A DNA stretch of 41,271 bases, from NCBI RefSeq assembly GCF_900128965.1, contig NZ_FQUL01000019.1:1-41271 (forward strand). Direction: 5' to 3'. The stretch is from Ferrithrix thermotolerans DSM 19514. GTDB taxonomy: Bacteria; Actinomycetota; Acidimicrobiia; Acidimicrobiales; Acidimicrobiaceae. Below the pieces are notes generated by a model. The model was not told where the DNA came from. It was given only the letters and a program-made list of their open reading frames with translations, and searched no databases. The translations under genes were made by a program, and so were the position numbers. Positions 1 to 8,917 of the stretch are shown piece by piece (positions within the stretch are counted from its first letter, which is position 1; each line of letters opens with the position of its first letter).

Positions 1-219
1 CATTTAGGCATTGCACTCATGACTCCAGCTGATGTCCATGAGGGATACGCCGAAGCCATCACCGAAAAACGAGACGAGGTTCTAAATGGCGCCTATCAAA
101 ACCACCCCGAGCGCTTTGTAAACAAGGTTCCGACCCCACCCACCCTCAACACCGAGGTCTGGATCAACCGACCAAATGACGAGGAGATGAAAGAGAGTCC
201 TTCCCTGGCCGGAAGTTAA
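1..219 (+). CDS. IS3-family transposase, C-terminal end (cut by window edge)
   Basis: The reading frame is already open at base 1, so the gene begins outside the window. About 72 residues remain. They show the usual C-terminal pattern of IS3-type integrase-core (DDE) transposases: a LTP/MTPADVHxG-like stretch, an R-x-x-VLxxAYxxHPERFV block, a proline-rich segment, and a VWINRP tail. This part lies beyond the catalytic residues, so whether the element is active cannot be judged. No terminal inverted repeat is obvious within the next few hundred bases. Family assignment rests on the motif string alone; the IS3 subgroup is not resolved. Confidence 0.8.
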   Translation, partial: HLGIALMTPADVHEGYAEAITEKRDEVLNGAYQNHPERFVNKVPTPPTLNTEVWINRPNDEEMKESPSLAGS

Positions 220-742
220 CGTTTTGGATATTAAATTGATAACTACTTCGTGCACTTTCTGTAGAGACCTTCCGTCATCCCTTACATGTTTCCGTGGACT
301 CATGAACGGAAAGGCCTGGTAGTGCAAGGTGGTAATTTCTGCCAAACCCTTTTTATAACGTCTTTCGATGTTTTGCTAATCAGCAAGATAGTGTCCAGAT
401 GTACTTCCTGCGCTGAAGGTTGGGTACAGCCTGTCCTGGCGAGTGTCATCCTAAGAACTTCTATATTTAGGCTTTACAAAATAACTATCCCAAGGTCCCT
501 CGGCTCGCTATCGTGAGTTAGGGACTTAGTCCCGAGTTCGAGGATCTCCAATGGAGCAACCACCGATCGCCTAGGGCGTACCTTATTGACTAAAGAGCTA
601 ACTATAAGTTGTCAGGCACTGTCAGCGTCTGAATCGGAGATCGCTGGGATCTCTCGATTAGAGATGTTCCTGTAACTCCCTGCTTCCCTGAAATCCTCGT
701 CTTTACTCTCATGTCCTTGTAAAGTGATCTCGTTGTGAGGAC
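220..742. other. Intergenic stretch without a recognisable gene
   Basis: About 520 bases lie between the transposase end and the end of pncB. Short open frames occur on both strands, but none has a family resemblance, a convincing ribosome-binding site or protein-like composition. A short inverted pair GTCCCT/AGGGAC flanks roughly 493-521. The stretch probably holds the element's right flank and decayed sequence, but nothing specific can be supported. Confidence 0.5.
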
Positions 743-2002
743 CTAGTTTTGAAGTGCTACTGCGGTTGTGTAGGGACCTTCAGGCTGTAGCTCGGTCCGA
801 ACTTGTTCTGGTAGCATATTTATCAGCTCAAGATGTCGCTGGCGAAGCCGGCTAACAGGGGTTGGCCTCACGGCGTCTTTGCCCTCAGTTATGATGGGTA
901 TTTGTACTTGATCCGCAGGACTCCAGCCCCTGGGTCCTCTTTGGTGTGGATCTATGATGAACTCACCTCGCAAAATTCCGTTATCGTCGTAGCGTCTTAT
1001 AGCATCCTTGACTCCGCCTTTGGAACTCTTTGACGGGGAGGTCTTTGCAACTGCCCGATATCCCGACCCTCCGTCGATAGCTACCAATTTATAAACAAAG
1101 TTAGCGCTTGGATATCCCGATCCACTCACAAGACGTGTTCCCACGCCAAAGGCGTCAGCGCACGTTCCTGAAAGATCAGAGAGAGCGTACTCGTCAAGAT
1201 CTCCCGAGAGCACGATCTTTGTATTCTTGGCTCCCAAGGAGACCAGGCGCTGCTTTGCTCGTTCTGCCTCATACTTTAGATCGCCAGAGTCTATGCGGAT
1301 TGCTCTAAGACCAGGACCAAAGATTGAGACTGCATTTTCAATACCTTGATATATGTCGTATGTATCTACAAGGACGGTTGTCTCGGCGCCGTAAACTCTT
1401 TGTTGCGCTCTAAAAGCCTCTAATTCATTGTCGTGCGCCAGTATCAGAGCGTGTCCCACGGTACCTTGGGTGGGAATGCCGTAGCGACGGCCAGCTTCAA
1501 GGTTGGATGTAGCGTCGAAGCCACTTATGTAGGCGGCTCTAGCTGCGAGAACGGCGCTCTCCACTGCAGTGCGCCTACTTCCCATCTCGATGAGTGACTT
1601 CCCTCTGCTCACCTGTACCATTCTGCTGGCAGCAGAAGCAACAGCAGTTTCGAAGTTAAGGGTTGAAAGGATAAGTGTCTCTAGGATTAGAGCCTCTGCA
1701 AATTTAGCTTCGACTCGAAGAACGGGAGAGTTTGGAAAGTACACTTCGCCGTCCCTATAACCCCAGATAGATCCACTGAACCGAAAGTTTGCTAAGTAGT
1801 CCAGCGTATCTTTGGTGAGAGGTGTATTGGATTCCAGGAATCTTAGTTGCGCATCTTTGAACTTGAAGGATTCGATCGCCGCTGGAAGAGCTAAGGTGCC
1901 AGAAACGACTCCATAGCTTCTAGATGGTGGCAACGTACGTGCGTAAACCTCGAAGCAACTTGCTCTATGGGCAACGCCAGATCTTAGCGCTGCTTCTAGC
2001 AT
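743..2002 (-). CDS. pncB: Nicotinate phosphoribosyltransferase
   Basis: This enzyme makes nicotinate mononucleotide from nicotinate and PRPP with ATP hydrolysis (Preiss-Handler NAD salvage), in the cytosol. Visible family features are a GTLALPAAIESFKF-type N-terminal block, GTVGHA with the His (about 184) that is phosphorylated in the family, and the RIDSGDL motif (about 236-242) that binds the ribose-phosphate. The length of 419 codons from the ATG is slightly short. The ATG at 2002 falls inside the conserved TDLYELTMLEAALRSG block: the codons upstream of it continue that block in frame back to an ATT at 2041-2039. The real start is therefore probably upstream and non-canonical. It lies 91 bases downstream of the lgt-like gene on the same strand, so co-transcription is likely. 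Function is confident; the start is not. Confidence 0.92.
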   Translation of the reverse strand: MLEAALRSGVAHRASCFEVYARTLPPSRSYGVVSGTLALPAAIESFKFKDAQLRFLESNTPLTKDTLDYLANFRFSGSIWGYRDGEVYFPNSPVLRVEAKFAEALILETLILSTLNFETAVASAASRMVQVSRGKSLIEMGSRRTAVESAVLAARAAYISGFDATSNLEAGRRYGIPTQGTVGHALILAHDNELEAFRAQQRVYGAETTVLVDTYDIYQGIENAVSIFGPGLRAIRIDSGDLKYEAERAKQRLVSLGAKNTKIVLSGDLDEYALSDLSGTCADAFGVGTRLVSGSGYPSANFVYKLVAIDGGSGYRAVAKTSPSKSSKGGVKDAIRRYDDNGILRGEFIIDPHQRGPRGWSPADQVQIPIITEGKDAVRPTPVSRLRQRHLELINMLPEQVRTELQPEGPYTTAVALQN

Positions 2003-2041
2003 AGTTAGCTCGTATAGATCGGTATTAAGGGCTGTTGAAAT
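2003..2041 (-). other. pncB: Probable N-terminal extension of pncB with ATT start
   Basis: Read on the minus strand, the 13 codons before the pncB ATG translate as ISTALNTDLYELT, the standard beginning of nicotinate phosphoribosyltransferases. The frame is open back to a TAG about 21 bases further upstream and contains no ATG, GTG or TTG. The best initiator is ATT at 2041-2039, preceded about 12 bases away by an AGAGAGGA Shine-Dalgarno-like stretch. The coding continuity is seen directly; ATT initiation is inferred. A sequencing error hiding a normal start is the alternative. Confidence 0.6.
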
Positions 2042-2093
2042 GGTCGCTAAATTCCTCTCTGTCTATCGTTAGGTCTTCCATCTGTAAGGAAAG

Positions 2094-2906
2094 CTAGCCC
2101 GCTATGGCCTGGGAACTCTGTTCTGACTCGCTACTTATTGCGTGTCCAGTCGATCTGCGCCGTATTTGCAGGTAGGTAAAGCCCATGACAGATAATACAA
2201 AGAGAATGATGGAGAAGACTTCGACGGCATCCCAAAGCCTCGGCACGGCAAGCCAAAGATATTCGTCAAAGAATCGTTCTATAGACCAAAGCGCCATTCC
2301 CGAAAAGACCAAGGACCCAATCGGATAACACCTACTTGTAAATACCTTTTCTAGCTGTAGAAGTATCACAAATACCGTGAAGTCTTCGATCGATTGGAAT
2401 ATGGGAACCGGTATGCGGTATCCGACCTGCCCTGCGTATTGCAGGCCGTACCAAGCATTCGTAGGGTGTCCGCCACCTTGGTACATCAACTGTGGCCCAA
2501 GAAGACGCCCCATGGACCATGAGGCCATCATGACAGGGGCAGCTATGTCTGCTGTTCGTAGTAAGGGTGTGGTAGTCCGATACCGGTGCATAAAGAAAAG
2601 TGCGGCAACAAGTCCACCTCCTATCCCGCCAAATGAAGATAGGCCTCCGTGCCATATGAGTGGAACCTGGACTGGATTCTGCAGGTAAAAAGATATATTG
2701 GCGATTACGTGAACGACCCTAGCGCCGATAATTGCGGACGCGATTATCCAGATAAATCCGGAGGTCAACCACTCGGAGCTTTGACCGTTTGACCTAAGTC
2801 TCTTCACCAGATAGGAATAGCCGAACCAAGAGGTAATAGCCAGTCCAATGCCGTAAGTATGCACCAAGAGTGGTCCGATGTGGAACTCCACGGGAATGGG
2901 TTTCAT
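2094..2906 (-). CDS. Prolipoprotein diacylglyceryl transferase family protein (divergent)
   Basis: This is a 270-residue polytopic membrane protein of the Lgt family, which moves diacylglycerol from phosphatidylglycerol to the lipobox Cys of prelipoproteins. Family traits are the HTYG start of the first membrane segment (Y18), WHGGLS...GG (85-94), a GR motif (R134), and the late ERFFDE motif (R211, E215, matching E. coli R239/E243). The core signature GRxGNFxNxE is changed: after GR the sequence is LLGPQLMYQ, so the residues corresponding to E. coli N146 and E151 are missing, and the usual HP-x-x-LYE motif is altered. It may be a diverged enzyme or a paralogue with another role. The ATG has a weak AGGG site, and the gene is followed by pncB on the same strand. 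Confidence 0.75.
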   Translation of the reverse strand: MKPIPVEFHIGPLLVHTYGIGLAITSWFGYSYLVKRLRSNGQSSEWLTSGFIWIIASAIIGARVVHVIANISFYLQNPVQVPLIWHGGLSSFGGIGGGLVAALFFMHRYRTTTPLLRTADIAAPVMMASWSMGRLLGPQLMYQGGGHPTNAWYGLQYAGQVGYRIPVPIFQSIEDFTVFVILLQLEKVFTSRCYPIGSLVFSGMALWSIERFFDEYLWLAVPRLWDAVEVFSIILFVLSVMGFTYLQIRRRSTGHAISSESEQSSQAIAG

Positions 2907-3119
2907 CTGCTTTTGCCCTTCGCTAACCTATTGACCATTATACGTGACAACTCCGTGCAATGGCCTATGTGTGCTGGCAATCTCTCTAGTGGCATCTAGG
3001 CGTTTATTTATCTGGCGTTGAAATCGTGTGGACTCATCGCCCTTTGTTGATTTGTGAGGTCTTCTTTCATTAATTTTTGTCTATTATTCCACTTTGACCT
3101 TACTATGGAGAGGGAGCAG

Positions 3120-3905
3120 ATGCCAGAAGAAGCGTTGCGTGATCATACACTTAACCTTTTTTCACTTGCTGATGAGACATTTATGGTCACCGGAGCCTCC
3201 TCTGGGCTAGGTGTAGAGGCTTCAAGGATACTGCACCGATTCGGAGCCAAGTTAGTGCTCGTTGCCCGAAGAAAGGATAGGTTAGAGCGCCTATCTGAAG
3301 AACTGCCAGGTTCGGTGCCGTATGCGTGCGACCTCTCCGAGTCAGCGGCTATCGATAAACTATGGAAGTTTTGCGACTCAGAGGTTGGGTTGGTCACTGG
3401 ATTAGTCAATAATGCTGGAGTGTCTCATGCTGCTAGTGCTCTTGATGAGACCGACGAAGAGTTTCGAGCTGTCGTCGAGGTCAACCTAAATGCCGTGTTT
3501 TCGATGTCGCGTAGGTTTGCGCAGCGTCTAGTTGCTGTACAGAGGGCTGGTGTAATAGTAAACGTTGCATCTATCTTCGGCATCGTAGGCTCTGGACAGG
3601 TTCCTTTAGCCTCATATTCGGCTTCGAAGGCCGGTGTTGTAAACCTCACTCGTGAGTTGGCGATTCAGTGGGCGAGACACAGCATTAGAGTTAACGCTGT
3701 TGCCCCGGGATGGTTCCACTCTGAGATGACGAGTGAAATGTTTGAAGACGATGGTGCGATGCACTGGATACAGCAGAGAACCCCACTTGGTCGCCCAGGG
3801 AATACAGGGGAGTTGGACGGAGCGTTTATTTATCTGGCCTCTAGAGCTAGCAGTTACGTTACCGGGCAGACCTTAGTCGTTGACGGCGGTTGGTCTACCC
3901 TCTGA
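3120..3905 (+). CDS. Short-chain dehydrogenase/reductase (SDR)
   Basis: This is a classical SDR of 261 residues, an NAD(P)-dependent oxidoreductase of unknown substrate. Visible are the cofactor motif TGASSGLG (about 24-31), an acidic CDLSES stretch for the second dinucleotide contact, NNAG, a serine in NVASIFG, the catalytic YSASK, and a C-terminal YVTGQTLVVDGGW typical of FabG-like members. The ATG at 3120 was chosen because GGAG stands 9 bases before it (3107-3110). The in-frame ATG at 3105 and GTG at 3054 lack ribosome sites and would add a non-conserved hydrophobic leader. The gene stands alone between divergent and convergent minus-strand genes. The FabG-like sequence suggests a 3-hydroxyacyl or sugar/alcohol substrate, but this cannot be settled. 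Confidence 0.88.
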   Translation: MPEEALRDHTLNLFSLADETFMVTGASSGLGVEASRILHRFGAKLVLVARRKDRLERLSEELPGSVPYACDLSESAAIDKLWKFCDSEVGLVTGLVNNAGVSHAASALDETDEEFRAVVEVNLNAVFSMSRRFAQRLVAVQRAGVIVNVASIFGIVGSGQVPLASYSASKAGVVNLTRELAIQWARHSIRVNAVAPGWFHSEMTSEMFEDDGAMHWIQQRTPLGRPGNTGELDGAFIYLASRASSYVTGQTLVVDGGWSTL

Positions 3906-4291
3906 TCTCACGGTATCGACCCTCATGGCCCTTTAGGTGCGTTTTGCCATCTGATGCCAAATGACCAATAGCTCGAAGCATGTCATGCCAACGTTGCGTT
4001 GTAAGACGTGTCGATTGCAAGTGCTAGACAACCACCACTATGAGGAGACGTAGGCTTTTGCTCGGATTTCCGCAGAGAACTGATGTGTGCTGTAGGTGGG
4101 TACAGACTGAACTGTTTTGCGCGGCTTTCCGCAGAGAACACTAGGGGTGAGGTTTCGGTATTCTTAGAATCGGTCTCCTAAAATTTTGGTGTTGAACTTC
4201 TCTGCTCCGTCCTGGCCGAAGCTAGTGAAAGGCACGAAATTGTGGTGGCTTAGTCGCTGCGCTGGGCAGCTCTAAAGGCGATATCTCGTAC
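3906..4291. other. Intergenic region with a duplicated 25-bp element
   Basis: About 390 bases lie between the converging SDR and MDR genes. No protein-coding frame is convincing. Its one conspicuous feature is the near-perfect 25-base direct repeat described separately at 4056-4139. Confidence 0.5.
4056..4139 (+). repeat. Two direct copies of a 25-bp element, 34 bp apart
   Basis: Copies lie at 4056-4080 and 4115-4139 and differ at two positions (T/G and A/C). The shared 3' part is TTTCCGCAGAGAAC. Each copy contains a small inverted repeat, CGG-ATTT-CCG in the first and GCGG-CTTT-CCGC in the second. The 34-base interval and 59-base period imitate one CRISPR repeat-spacer unit. There is no third copy on either side and no cas gene in the window, so a tandem operator or mobile-element relic is more likely. 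Confidence 0.6.
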
Positions 4292-5251
4292 CTAGTCCCA
4301 GGTCAAGATCACCTTCCCTAGCTTGCCACCGACCCTAAAGTGTTCGTAGGCGAGCGAAACGTCTTTGTAGGAAAAGGTGCGATCTACTACGGGTGCTATC
4401 GTGCCGGAGTCGAGAAGGTGGGAGAATCTCTTGGAGAAGGCTCGAGAGAGAGTTGCCTTCTCGGCAGTAGACCTGTTACGCAGGGTAGAGCCGCGAATCG
4501 TTCCTCTTGTTGCCATAAGCGCTCGCAGGTCGATGTCGGTTGTTGCTCCGGCGCCGACGCCGATTACTACTATGCGACCGAGCAGGTTTAGTTCTTTCAA
4601 GTTGTTCTGTAGGTTTTTTGCTCCCACGAGTTCAAGTATGACGTCGTAGGGACCAGAACCTTGGAACTCTTCTTCCGCCAAGACTTCACATCCTAGGGAC
4701 TCAACCTTAGGTCTGAGTTCTTTGTTGCGAACGGTGGCGGTGACGTGAGCCCCTGTTGACTTGGCAAGCTGTATTGCGGCCGTTCCAACGCCGCCAGCGC
4801 CTCCATGGATGCACACGCAATCACCCACAGAGAGATTTGCTTGGTCAAATAGGGCATCGAAGGCGGTAAGGAAGGTTTCGGGTATCCCTCCAGCTACTTC
4901 TATGGGTACGTTTTTGGGGACTTCAATTACGTTTGAGAGGTCGGTGCATAGATATTGGCACTGCCCACCACTGCCCACGATGCCCATTACTTTGCGTCCA
5001 AGAACCCCTTGGTCGACTCGTTCTCCGACCCCTACTATCTCGCCAGCAAACTCTAGACCGACGATGTCTCGAGGCCACCCCAATGGGGACGGGTATAGTC
5101 CCCGAATCTGAAGCAGGTCTGCTCCGTTAATTCCTGATGAAAGCACCTTTACAAGCACCTCGTTGCCTACTGGAGTCGGCTTTGGAACCTCCCTAAGCTC
5201 GACCGTTCCATCCCCGATAGACGTAACCGCTAGCATCTCAGCACCTGACAC
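4292..5251 (-). CDS. Quinone oxidoreductase-like medium-chain dehydrogenase (MDR)
   Basis: This 319-residue MDR oxidoreductase of the zeta-crystallin/QOR type is predicted to be NADPH-dependent and zinc-free. The N-terminal GroES-like domain has G(I)NGADLLQIRGLYP and the DIVGLEFAGEIVGVG block. The Rossmann domain has the AGGVGTAAIQLAKSTGA motif at about 150-166. The structural-zinc cysteine cluster of alcohol dehydrogenases is absent. The start is a GTG with a strong GGAGG site about 7 bases upstream; an in-frame ATG follows five codons later. It converges with the SDR gene, and no obvious pathway partner adjoins. The substrate is unknown; a quinone or enone is typical for the family. Confidence 0.88.
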   Translation of the reverse strand: MSGAEMLAVTSIGDGTVELREVPKPTPVGNEVLVKVLSSGINGADLLQIRGLYPSPLGWPRDIVGLEFAGEIVGVGERVDQGVLGRKVMGIVGSGGQCQYLCTDLSNVIEVPKNVPIEVAGGIPETFLTAFDALFDQANLSVGDCVCIHGGAGGVGTAAIQLAKSTGAHVTATVRNKELRPKVESLGCEVLAEEEFQGSGPYDVILELVGAKNLQNNLKELNLLGRIVVIGVGAGATTDIDLRALMATRGTIRGSTLRNRSTAEKATLSRAFSKRFSHLLDSGTIAPVVDRTFSYKDVSLAYEHFRVGGKLGKVILTWD

Positions 5252-5835
5252 AGATCCTCCTCGTTATCTTTCTCTTCTCTAAAATTACTACGAACGCCTT
5301 AGCCTACGACCCTATCTTTGTTATCTTGGAGGTTGGTTTGGTCTCGTGCAAAATCTCCTGACTCTAGGGGCGAAGATACAACGTTTCACAAGCGACCTCC
5401 AGCACCTCGGTCTTGATGGTTCTCCAAGGGACTTCTGTACGTTACATGTTTTGGTCAGAATCTTTGTTTGCCACCGTGAACTTACCTGTGTTGGTCATTT
5501 CGGGTCAGATCCATTGCGAAGTTGTGGAGTAAGACGTATTGGAAGATGTCTATCTCTGATCTCTCGTTCGATCAAGTGGCCTGGAAACAGGGTTCGAGCA
5601 GCCAAAGCACACAAAGCTATCTCCAGTTGGGACGAACTAGCCAATAGCGCTCTGTTATTACATCGAGTGGTCATGGAGGTATTGATCTAATAATTGGGAC
5701 TGTATGTAGTAAAACACTTGCTTATGGTTCGAAAAAACCACTTATGATGACTTAGTTACCCAATAAATATCACAATGAGTGAAAAAAGTTCCGTAAAGCG
5801 CTCAAGGAAATTTTCTCGTTAGTCGAAGCAAGACC
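5252..5835. other. Intergenic region upstream of the chitinase gene
   Basis: These 584 bases separate the divergent MDR and chitinase genes. A 114-codon frame at 5346-5690 starts with GTG but has cysteine/arginine-rich, low-similarity composition and no ribosome site, so it is not called. The last 130 bases are distinctly AT-rich (5695-5820) and include TTGCTT and TATGAT hexamers 19 bases apart (about 5718-5748), a possible promoter for the chitinase gene. Confidence 0.4.
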
Positions 5836-7260
5836 ATGACTAAATCTTTCCCTCTTAGAAAAAGTTCTTGGAAAAAGGCTGTGGCCATAGGCTCATCAGC
5901 CCTTACCGCCGCAGGGGTGCTTGGTCTCCAGGTCTCCTCTCCTCTATCTGGCGCAAAGCTATCATCGGCCTCCGTTCAAGTGGCCCCCTATGTGGACATG
6001 ACGCTTTGGCCGTTGCGAAATCTATCTCAGATCGCTACCGACTCGCAACTGCGAAGCCTAACCTTAGCATTTATCGTCTCAAACAAGGGAACTTGTTCTC
6101 CGTCTTGGGGTAATTACTACCCTGTGGGTCAAAATAATGGCTCATTCCTGAGCAACATCAGCGGTTTCCAATCTATGGGTGGAAATCCGATCATCTCCTT
6201 TGGAGGGGAAGCTAATCAAGAGATGGCTCTCGTCTGCCCCTCGGCCCAAGCGCTAGAGCAGCAGTACCAATACGTCGTCGATCACTACCACGTCTACAGT
6301 TTGGACTTTGACATCGAAGGTACTGCCCTGAATGATCAAGCCTCCATACAGATGAGAAATGAAGCGCTGGCGATGCTGCAAAGAGATGAAGCGGCCATGG
6401 GTCACAACATAACTATCTCATATACGTTGCCAGTAATGCCGTGGGGACTTCTTTCGAACTCCTTGTATCTCCTAAATAACGCCGCAGCATCGGGCGTGAA
6501 CGTCTCGGTTGTCAACGTTATGGCGATGGACTACGGTCTTCCTAATCCTCAAAATCAGATGGGCAACTGGGCTGTTCAGGCTGCACAGGCTACCGAGGCG
6601 CAGCTAGCGAAGATATGGCCTCAAAAGAGCTCTTCGGAGCTTTGGTCTATGGTGGGTCTAACTCCGATGATCGGCCAGAACGATCTTTCGGGGGAGATCT
6701 TCACCCCGCAAGACGCGTCTCAGGTGTATAACTTTGCTGTCTCTCAAGGTCTTGGCAGGCTTTCCTATTGGTCGGCTGAGAGAGACTTCGAGTGTAGTGG
6801 TGGTGCCGACGTCAACTCAAATACTTGTTCTGGAGTTGTGCAGTCCCCTTACGAGTTTGCGTCGCTGTTTATGGGCGCAACGACCACAACGCAGCCTCCA
6901 TCCACGACCACAACGCAGCCGCCATCCACGACCACAACGGTTGCGCAGGAATCGAACGCAACTTTGTCGGTGACGGTATCTAGGAATAGCACCTGGTGGG
7001 GTGGGTACAGTGACTACGTCACTCTTACAAATAACTCGTCCTCTAAGGTTCAAGGATGGAAGGTATCGTTCTCCTTAGACGGAGCCAATGTGGCGGATCT
7101 CTGGGATGGGGTGGTTTCTGAGCCAAACCAAGGTAGCTATCAAGTTACCCCGGCCTCGTGGAACCAGGTGATTGAGCCAGGAGGCTCGGTGAAGTTTGGA
7201 TTTGTCGTAAAGTCGGACAGCAAGGTAGCGCCAAATATTGGACCGGTTGTGTTGAACTAA
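5836..7260 (+). CDS. Secreted GH18 chitinase-like protein with CBM2 domain
   Basis: This 474-residue protein is predicted to be exported and to cleave chitin or related beta-1,4-GlcNAc polymers. The N-terminus is basic, followed by a hydrophobic stretch (about 14-33) and small residues, a signal peptide. The catalytic domain (about 50-345) carries the GH18 active-site line in the form LDFDIE (D157, D159, E161; E161 is the proton donor), SFGGEAN (121-127) as the second conserved strand, and MAMDYG (229-234) for the substrate-binding Asp/Tyr. A Thr/Pro linker (about 348-370, two copies of QPPSTTTT) leads to a family-2 carbohydrate-binding module (about 376-474) with paired Trp (387-388), GW (407-408) and the [16 protein letters not shown] signature. 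The ATG has only a weak ribosome site. It sits 164 bases before fumC, probably as a separate unit. Confidence 0.88.
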   Translation: MTKSFPLRKSSWKKAVAIGSSALTAAGVLGLQVSSPLSGAKLSSASVQVAPYVDMTLWPLRNLSQIATDSQLRSLTLAFIVSNKGTCSPSWGNYYPVGQNNGSFLSNISGFQSMGGNPIISFGGEANQEMALVCPSAQALEQQYQYVVDHYHVYSLDFDIEGTALNDQASIQMRNEALAMLQRDEAAMGHNITISYTLPVMPWGLLSNSLYLLNNAAASGVNVSVVNVMAMDYGLPNPQNQMGNWAVQAAQATEAQLAKIWPQKSSSELWSMVGLTPMIGQNDLSGEIFTPQDASQVYNFAVSQGLGRLSYWSAERDFECSGGADVNSNTCSGVVQSPYEFASLFMGATTTTQPPSTTTTQPPSTTTTVAQESNATLSVTVSRNSTWWGGYSDYVTLTNNSSSKVQGWKVSFSLDGANVADLWDGVVSEPNQGSYQVTPASWNQVIEPGGSVKFGFVVKSDSKVAPNIGPVVLN

Positions 7261-7424
7261 TAGGTGAGTTGGTTTCAGGTAAGTTCCGCTCGCAGATGCG
7301 ACTATGGCCTCATGAGTTCCGGAAGGTTCTCATGAGGCGTTTCTTTGCTGTTGGGCTTGTGAGCTATTTGGACTTTCTCCTCAGGAGTTGGATAGTCCTT
7401 CAATATCAGCTAGTTTTGGACCCG

Positions 7425-8843
7425 ATGAGTAAAGATGACAATATCGACAATAGTGACGCTGCCATGAGTTTTAGAACAGAGCATGACTCAATGGGAGATG
7501 TAAAGGTGCCAGCCTCAGCGCTTTGGGGGGCTCAGACTCAACGGGCTGTAGATAACTTCCCCATATCCAATCTCAGGCTCTCAAGATCAATGATCTGGGC
7601 TCTAGCAACGATCAAGGCAGAGGCGTCGAAAGCTAATCAACAGCTCGGTGTTATCGATTCTGATCTTGCTGTTGCGATCAGTGAGACGGCGGATGCGGTA
7701 GCAGAAGGTCGTTATGACAACCACTTTCCCGTAGATGTATTTCAGACAGGATCGGGCACGTCGTCAAATATGAACATGAATGAAGTTATTGCCCACCTTG
7801 CATCGGCACAGCTTGGGCGGGATGTGCTTCCAAATGACCATGTCAACGCCTCTCAGTCCTCGAACGATGTATTTCCAACCGCCATCCACCTAGCCTCAGC
7901 CTGGGAGATCAAGACGTCGCTCATCCCCTCGTTAGAGGAGTTAGAAGACGCTCTCCGAGAAAAATCCGTTGAGTTCTCCGAGGTGGTAAAGGCGGGTCGT
8001 ACCCACCTAATGGATGCAACTCCGATAACTTTAGGTCAAGAGTTTTCTGGGTATGCCGCTGCCGTAGAGTACGGGATCGAACGCCTGCTTGGCGTGTTGC
8101 CTAGAGTCTGTGAGGTGCCTTTGGGTGGTACTGCCGTTGGAACAGGACTCAACGCACCGCGTCGCTTTGCAGAACTCACAGTAGAGGGACTTGCCAGGCG
8201 GACGGAACTTCCGATGATAGAGGCGCGAAACCACTTCGAAGCTCATGGGTCCAGAGACTCTTTGGTGGAGCTGTCAGGAGTGCTAAAGACAGTGGCTATC
8301 TCCATGTACAAAGTTGCAAACGACCTTCGTCTCATGTCATCAGGCCCTATGTGTGGCTTGCGGGAGATCCACCTACCGGATCTCCAACCCGGTTCCTCGA
8401 TCATGCCGGGAAAGGTCAACCCCGTCGTTCCAGAGGCTGTTTGTCAGGTGGTGGCAAAGGTGGTTGGTAACGATGCGACGGTGAGTTTTGGAGGGGCAGC
8501 AGGCACCCTTGAACTCAACGTAATGCTGCCGGTGATTGCTCTGTCATTGGTGGAGTCGATAAAACTACTTGCTTCGGTGTCAACTACTTTGGCGTCGAAA
8601 TGCATCCTTGGGATAACGGCCGATGAGGAACGTTGCCGACACTACGCACTCTCTTCTCCATCAATAGCGACGTCTCTAAACCCTTACCTAGGTTACGAGA
8701 CTGTAGCTCGCATCGTGAAGCGCTCTTTGGCGGAAGGGGTTGATCTGAGGTCGCTGGTGCTAGAGGAGGGACTCATGTCAGAGTCAGAGGTGGATCGGAT
8801 ATTGAATGTGATGGCGATGACGCAAGGTGGCATCCTAAAGTAA
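7425..8843 (+). CDS. fumC: Class II fumarate hydratase
   Basis: This 472-residue fumarase/aspartase-superfamily enzyme interconverts fumarate and malate in the TCA cycle. The FRTEHDSMG...[11 protein letters not shown] opening is the class II fumarase N-terminus. Also present are [13 protein letters not shown] (about 109-121), [20 protein letters not shown] (191-200, with the catalytic-region His 194) and the signature [11 protein letters not shown] (323-333). The frame extends upstream to a GTG at 7269, but that would add a 52-residue unrelated leader. The ATG at 7425 puts the conserved start close to the N-terminus. Its ribosome site is weak, and an ATG at 7467 is another option. Aspartase is the main alternative; the sequence fits FumC better. 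Confidence 0.93.
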   Translation: MSKDDNIDNSDAAMSFRTEHDSMGDVKVPASALWGAQTQRAVDNFPISNLRLSRSMIWALATIKAEASKANQQLGVIDSDLAVAISETADAVAEGRYDNHFPVDVFQTGSGTSSNMNMNEVIAHLASAQLGRDVLPNDHVNASQSSNDVFPTAIHLASAWEIKTSLIPSLEELEDALREKSVEFSEVVKAGRTHLMDATPITLGQEFSGYAAAVEYGIERLLGVLPRVCEVPLGGTAVGTGLNAPRRFAELTVEGLARRTELPMIEARNHFEAHGSRDSLVELSGVLKTVAISMYKVANDLRLMSSGPMCGLREIHLPDLQPGSSIMPGKVNPVVPEAVCQVVAKVVGNDATVSFGGAAGTLELNVMLPVIALSLVESIKLLASVSTTLASKCILGITADEERCRHYALSSPSIATSLNPYLGYETVARIVKRSLAEGVDLRSLVLEEGLMSESEVDRILNVMAMTQGGILK

Positions 8844-8917
8844 AGGCTTTGGATCCAAGTCTCTAAACCTTGTAGCCCCTTTTATCCAGCTGATTTACGA
8901 AGGGAGTTGATGTTAGG

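Noticed and set aside
286-516. 76-codon open frame after the IS3 end
   Set aside because: No ribosome site or recognisable pattern; surrounding DNA looks decayed.
500-560. tRNA-like GTTCGA stretch
   Set aside because: The flanks cannot form a T-stem or an acceptor stem. GTTCGA/GTTCAA elsewhere also failed; no tRNA could be supported in the window.
3054-3119. Upstream GTG/ATG starts for the SDR gene
   Set aside because: They lack ribosome sites and would add a non-conserved leader; the ATG at 3120 has GGAG at 9 bases.
4056-4139. CRISPR array
   Set aside because: Only two repeats, imperfect, no third copy and no cas genes; kept as a repeat pair only.
5346-5690. 114-codon open frame with GTG start upstream of the chitinase gene
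   Set aside because: No ribosome site, cysteine/arginine-rich composition, no family resemblance and no sensible neighbour; probably a chance frame.
7269-7424. 52-residue N-terminal extension of fumarase
   Set aside because: The conserved class II fumarase N-terminus begins shortly after the ATG at 7425; the extension is unrelated to the family and has no good ribosome site.
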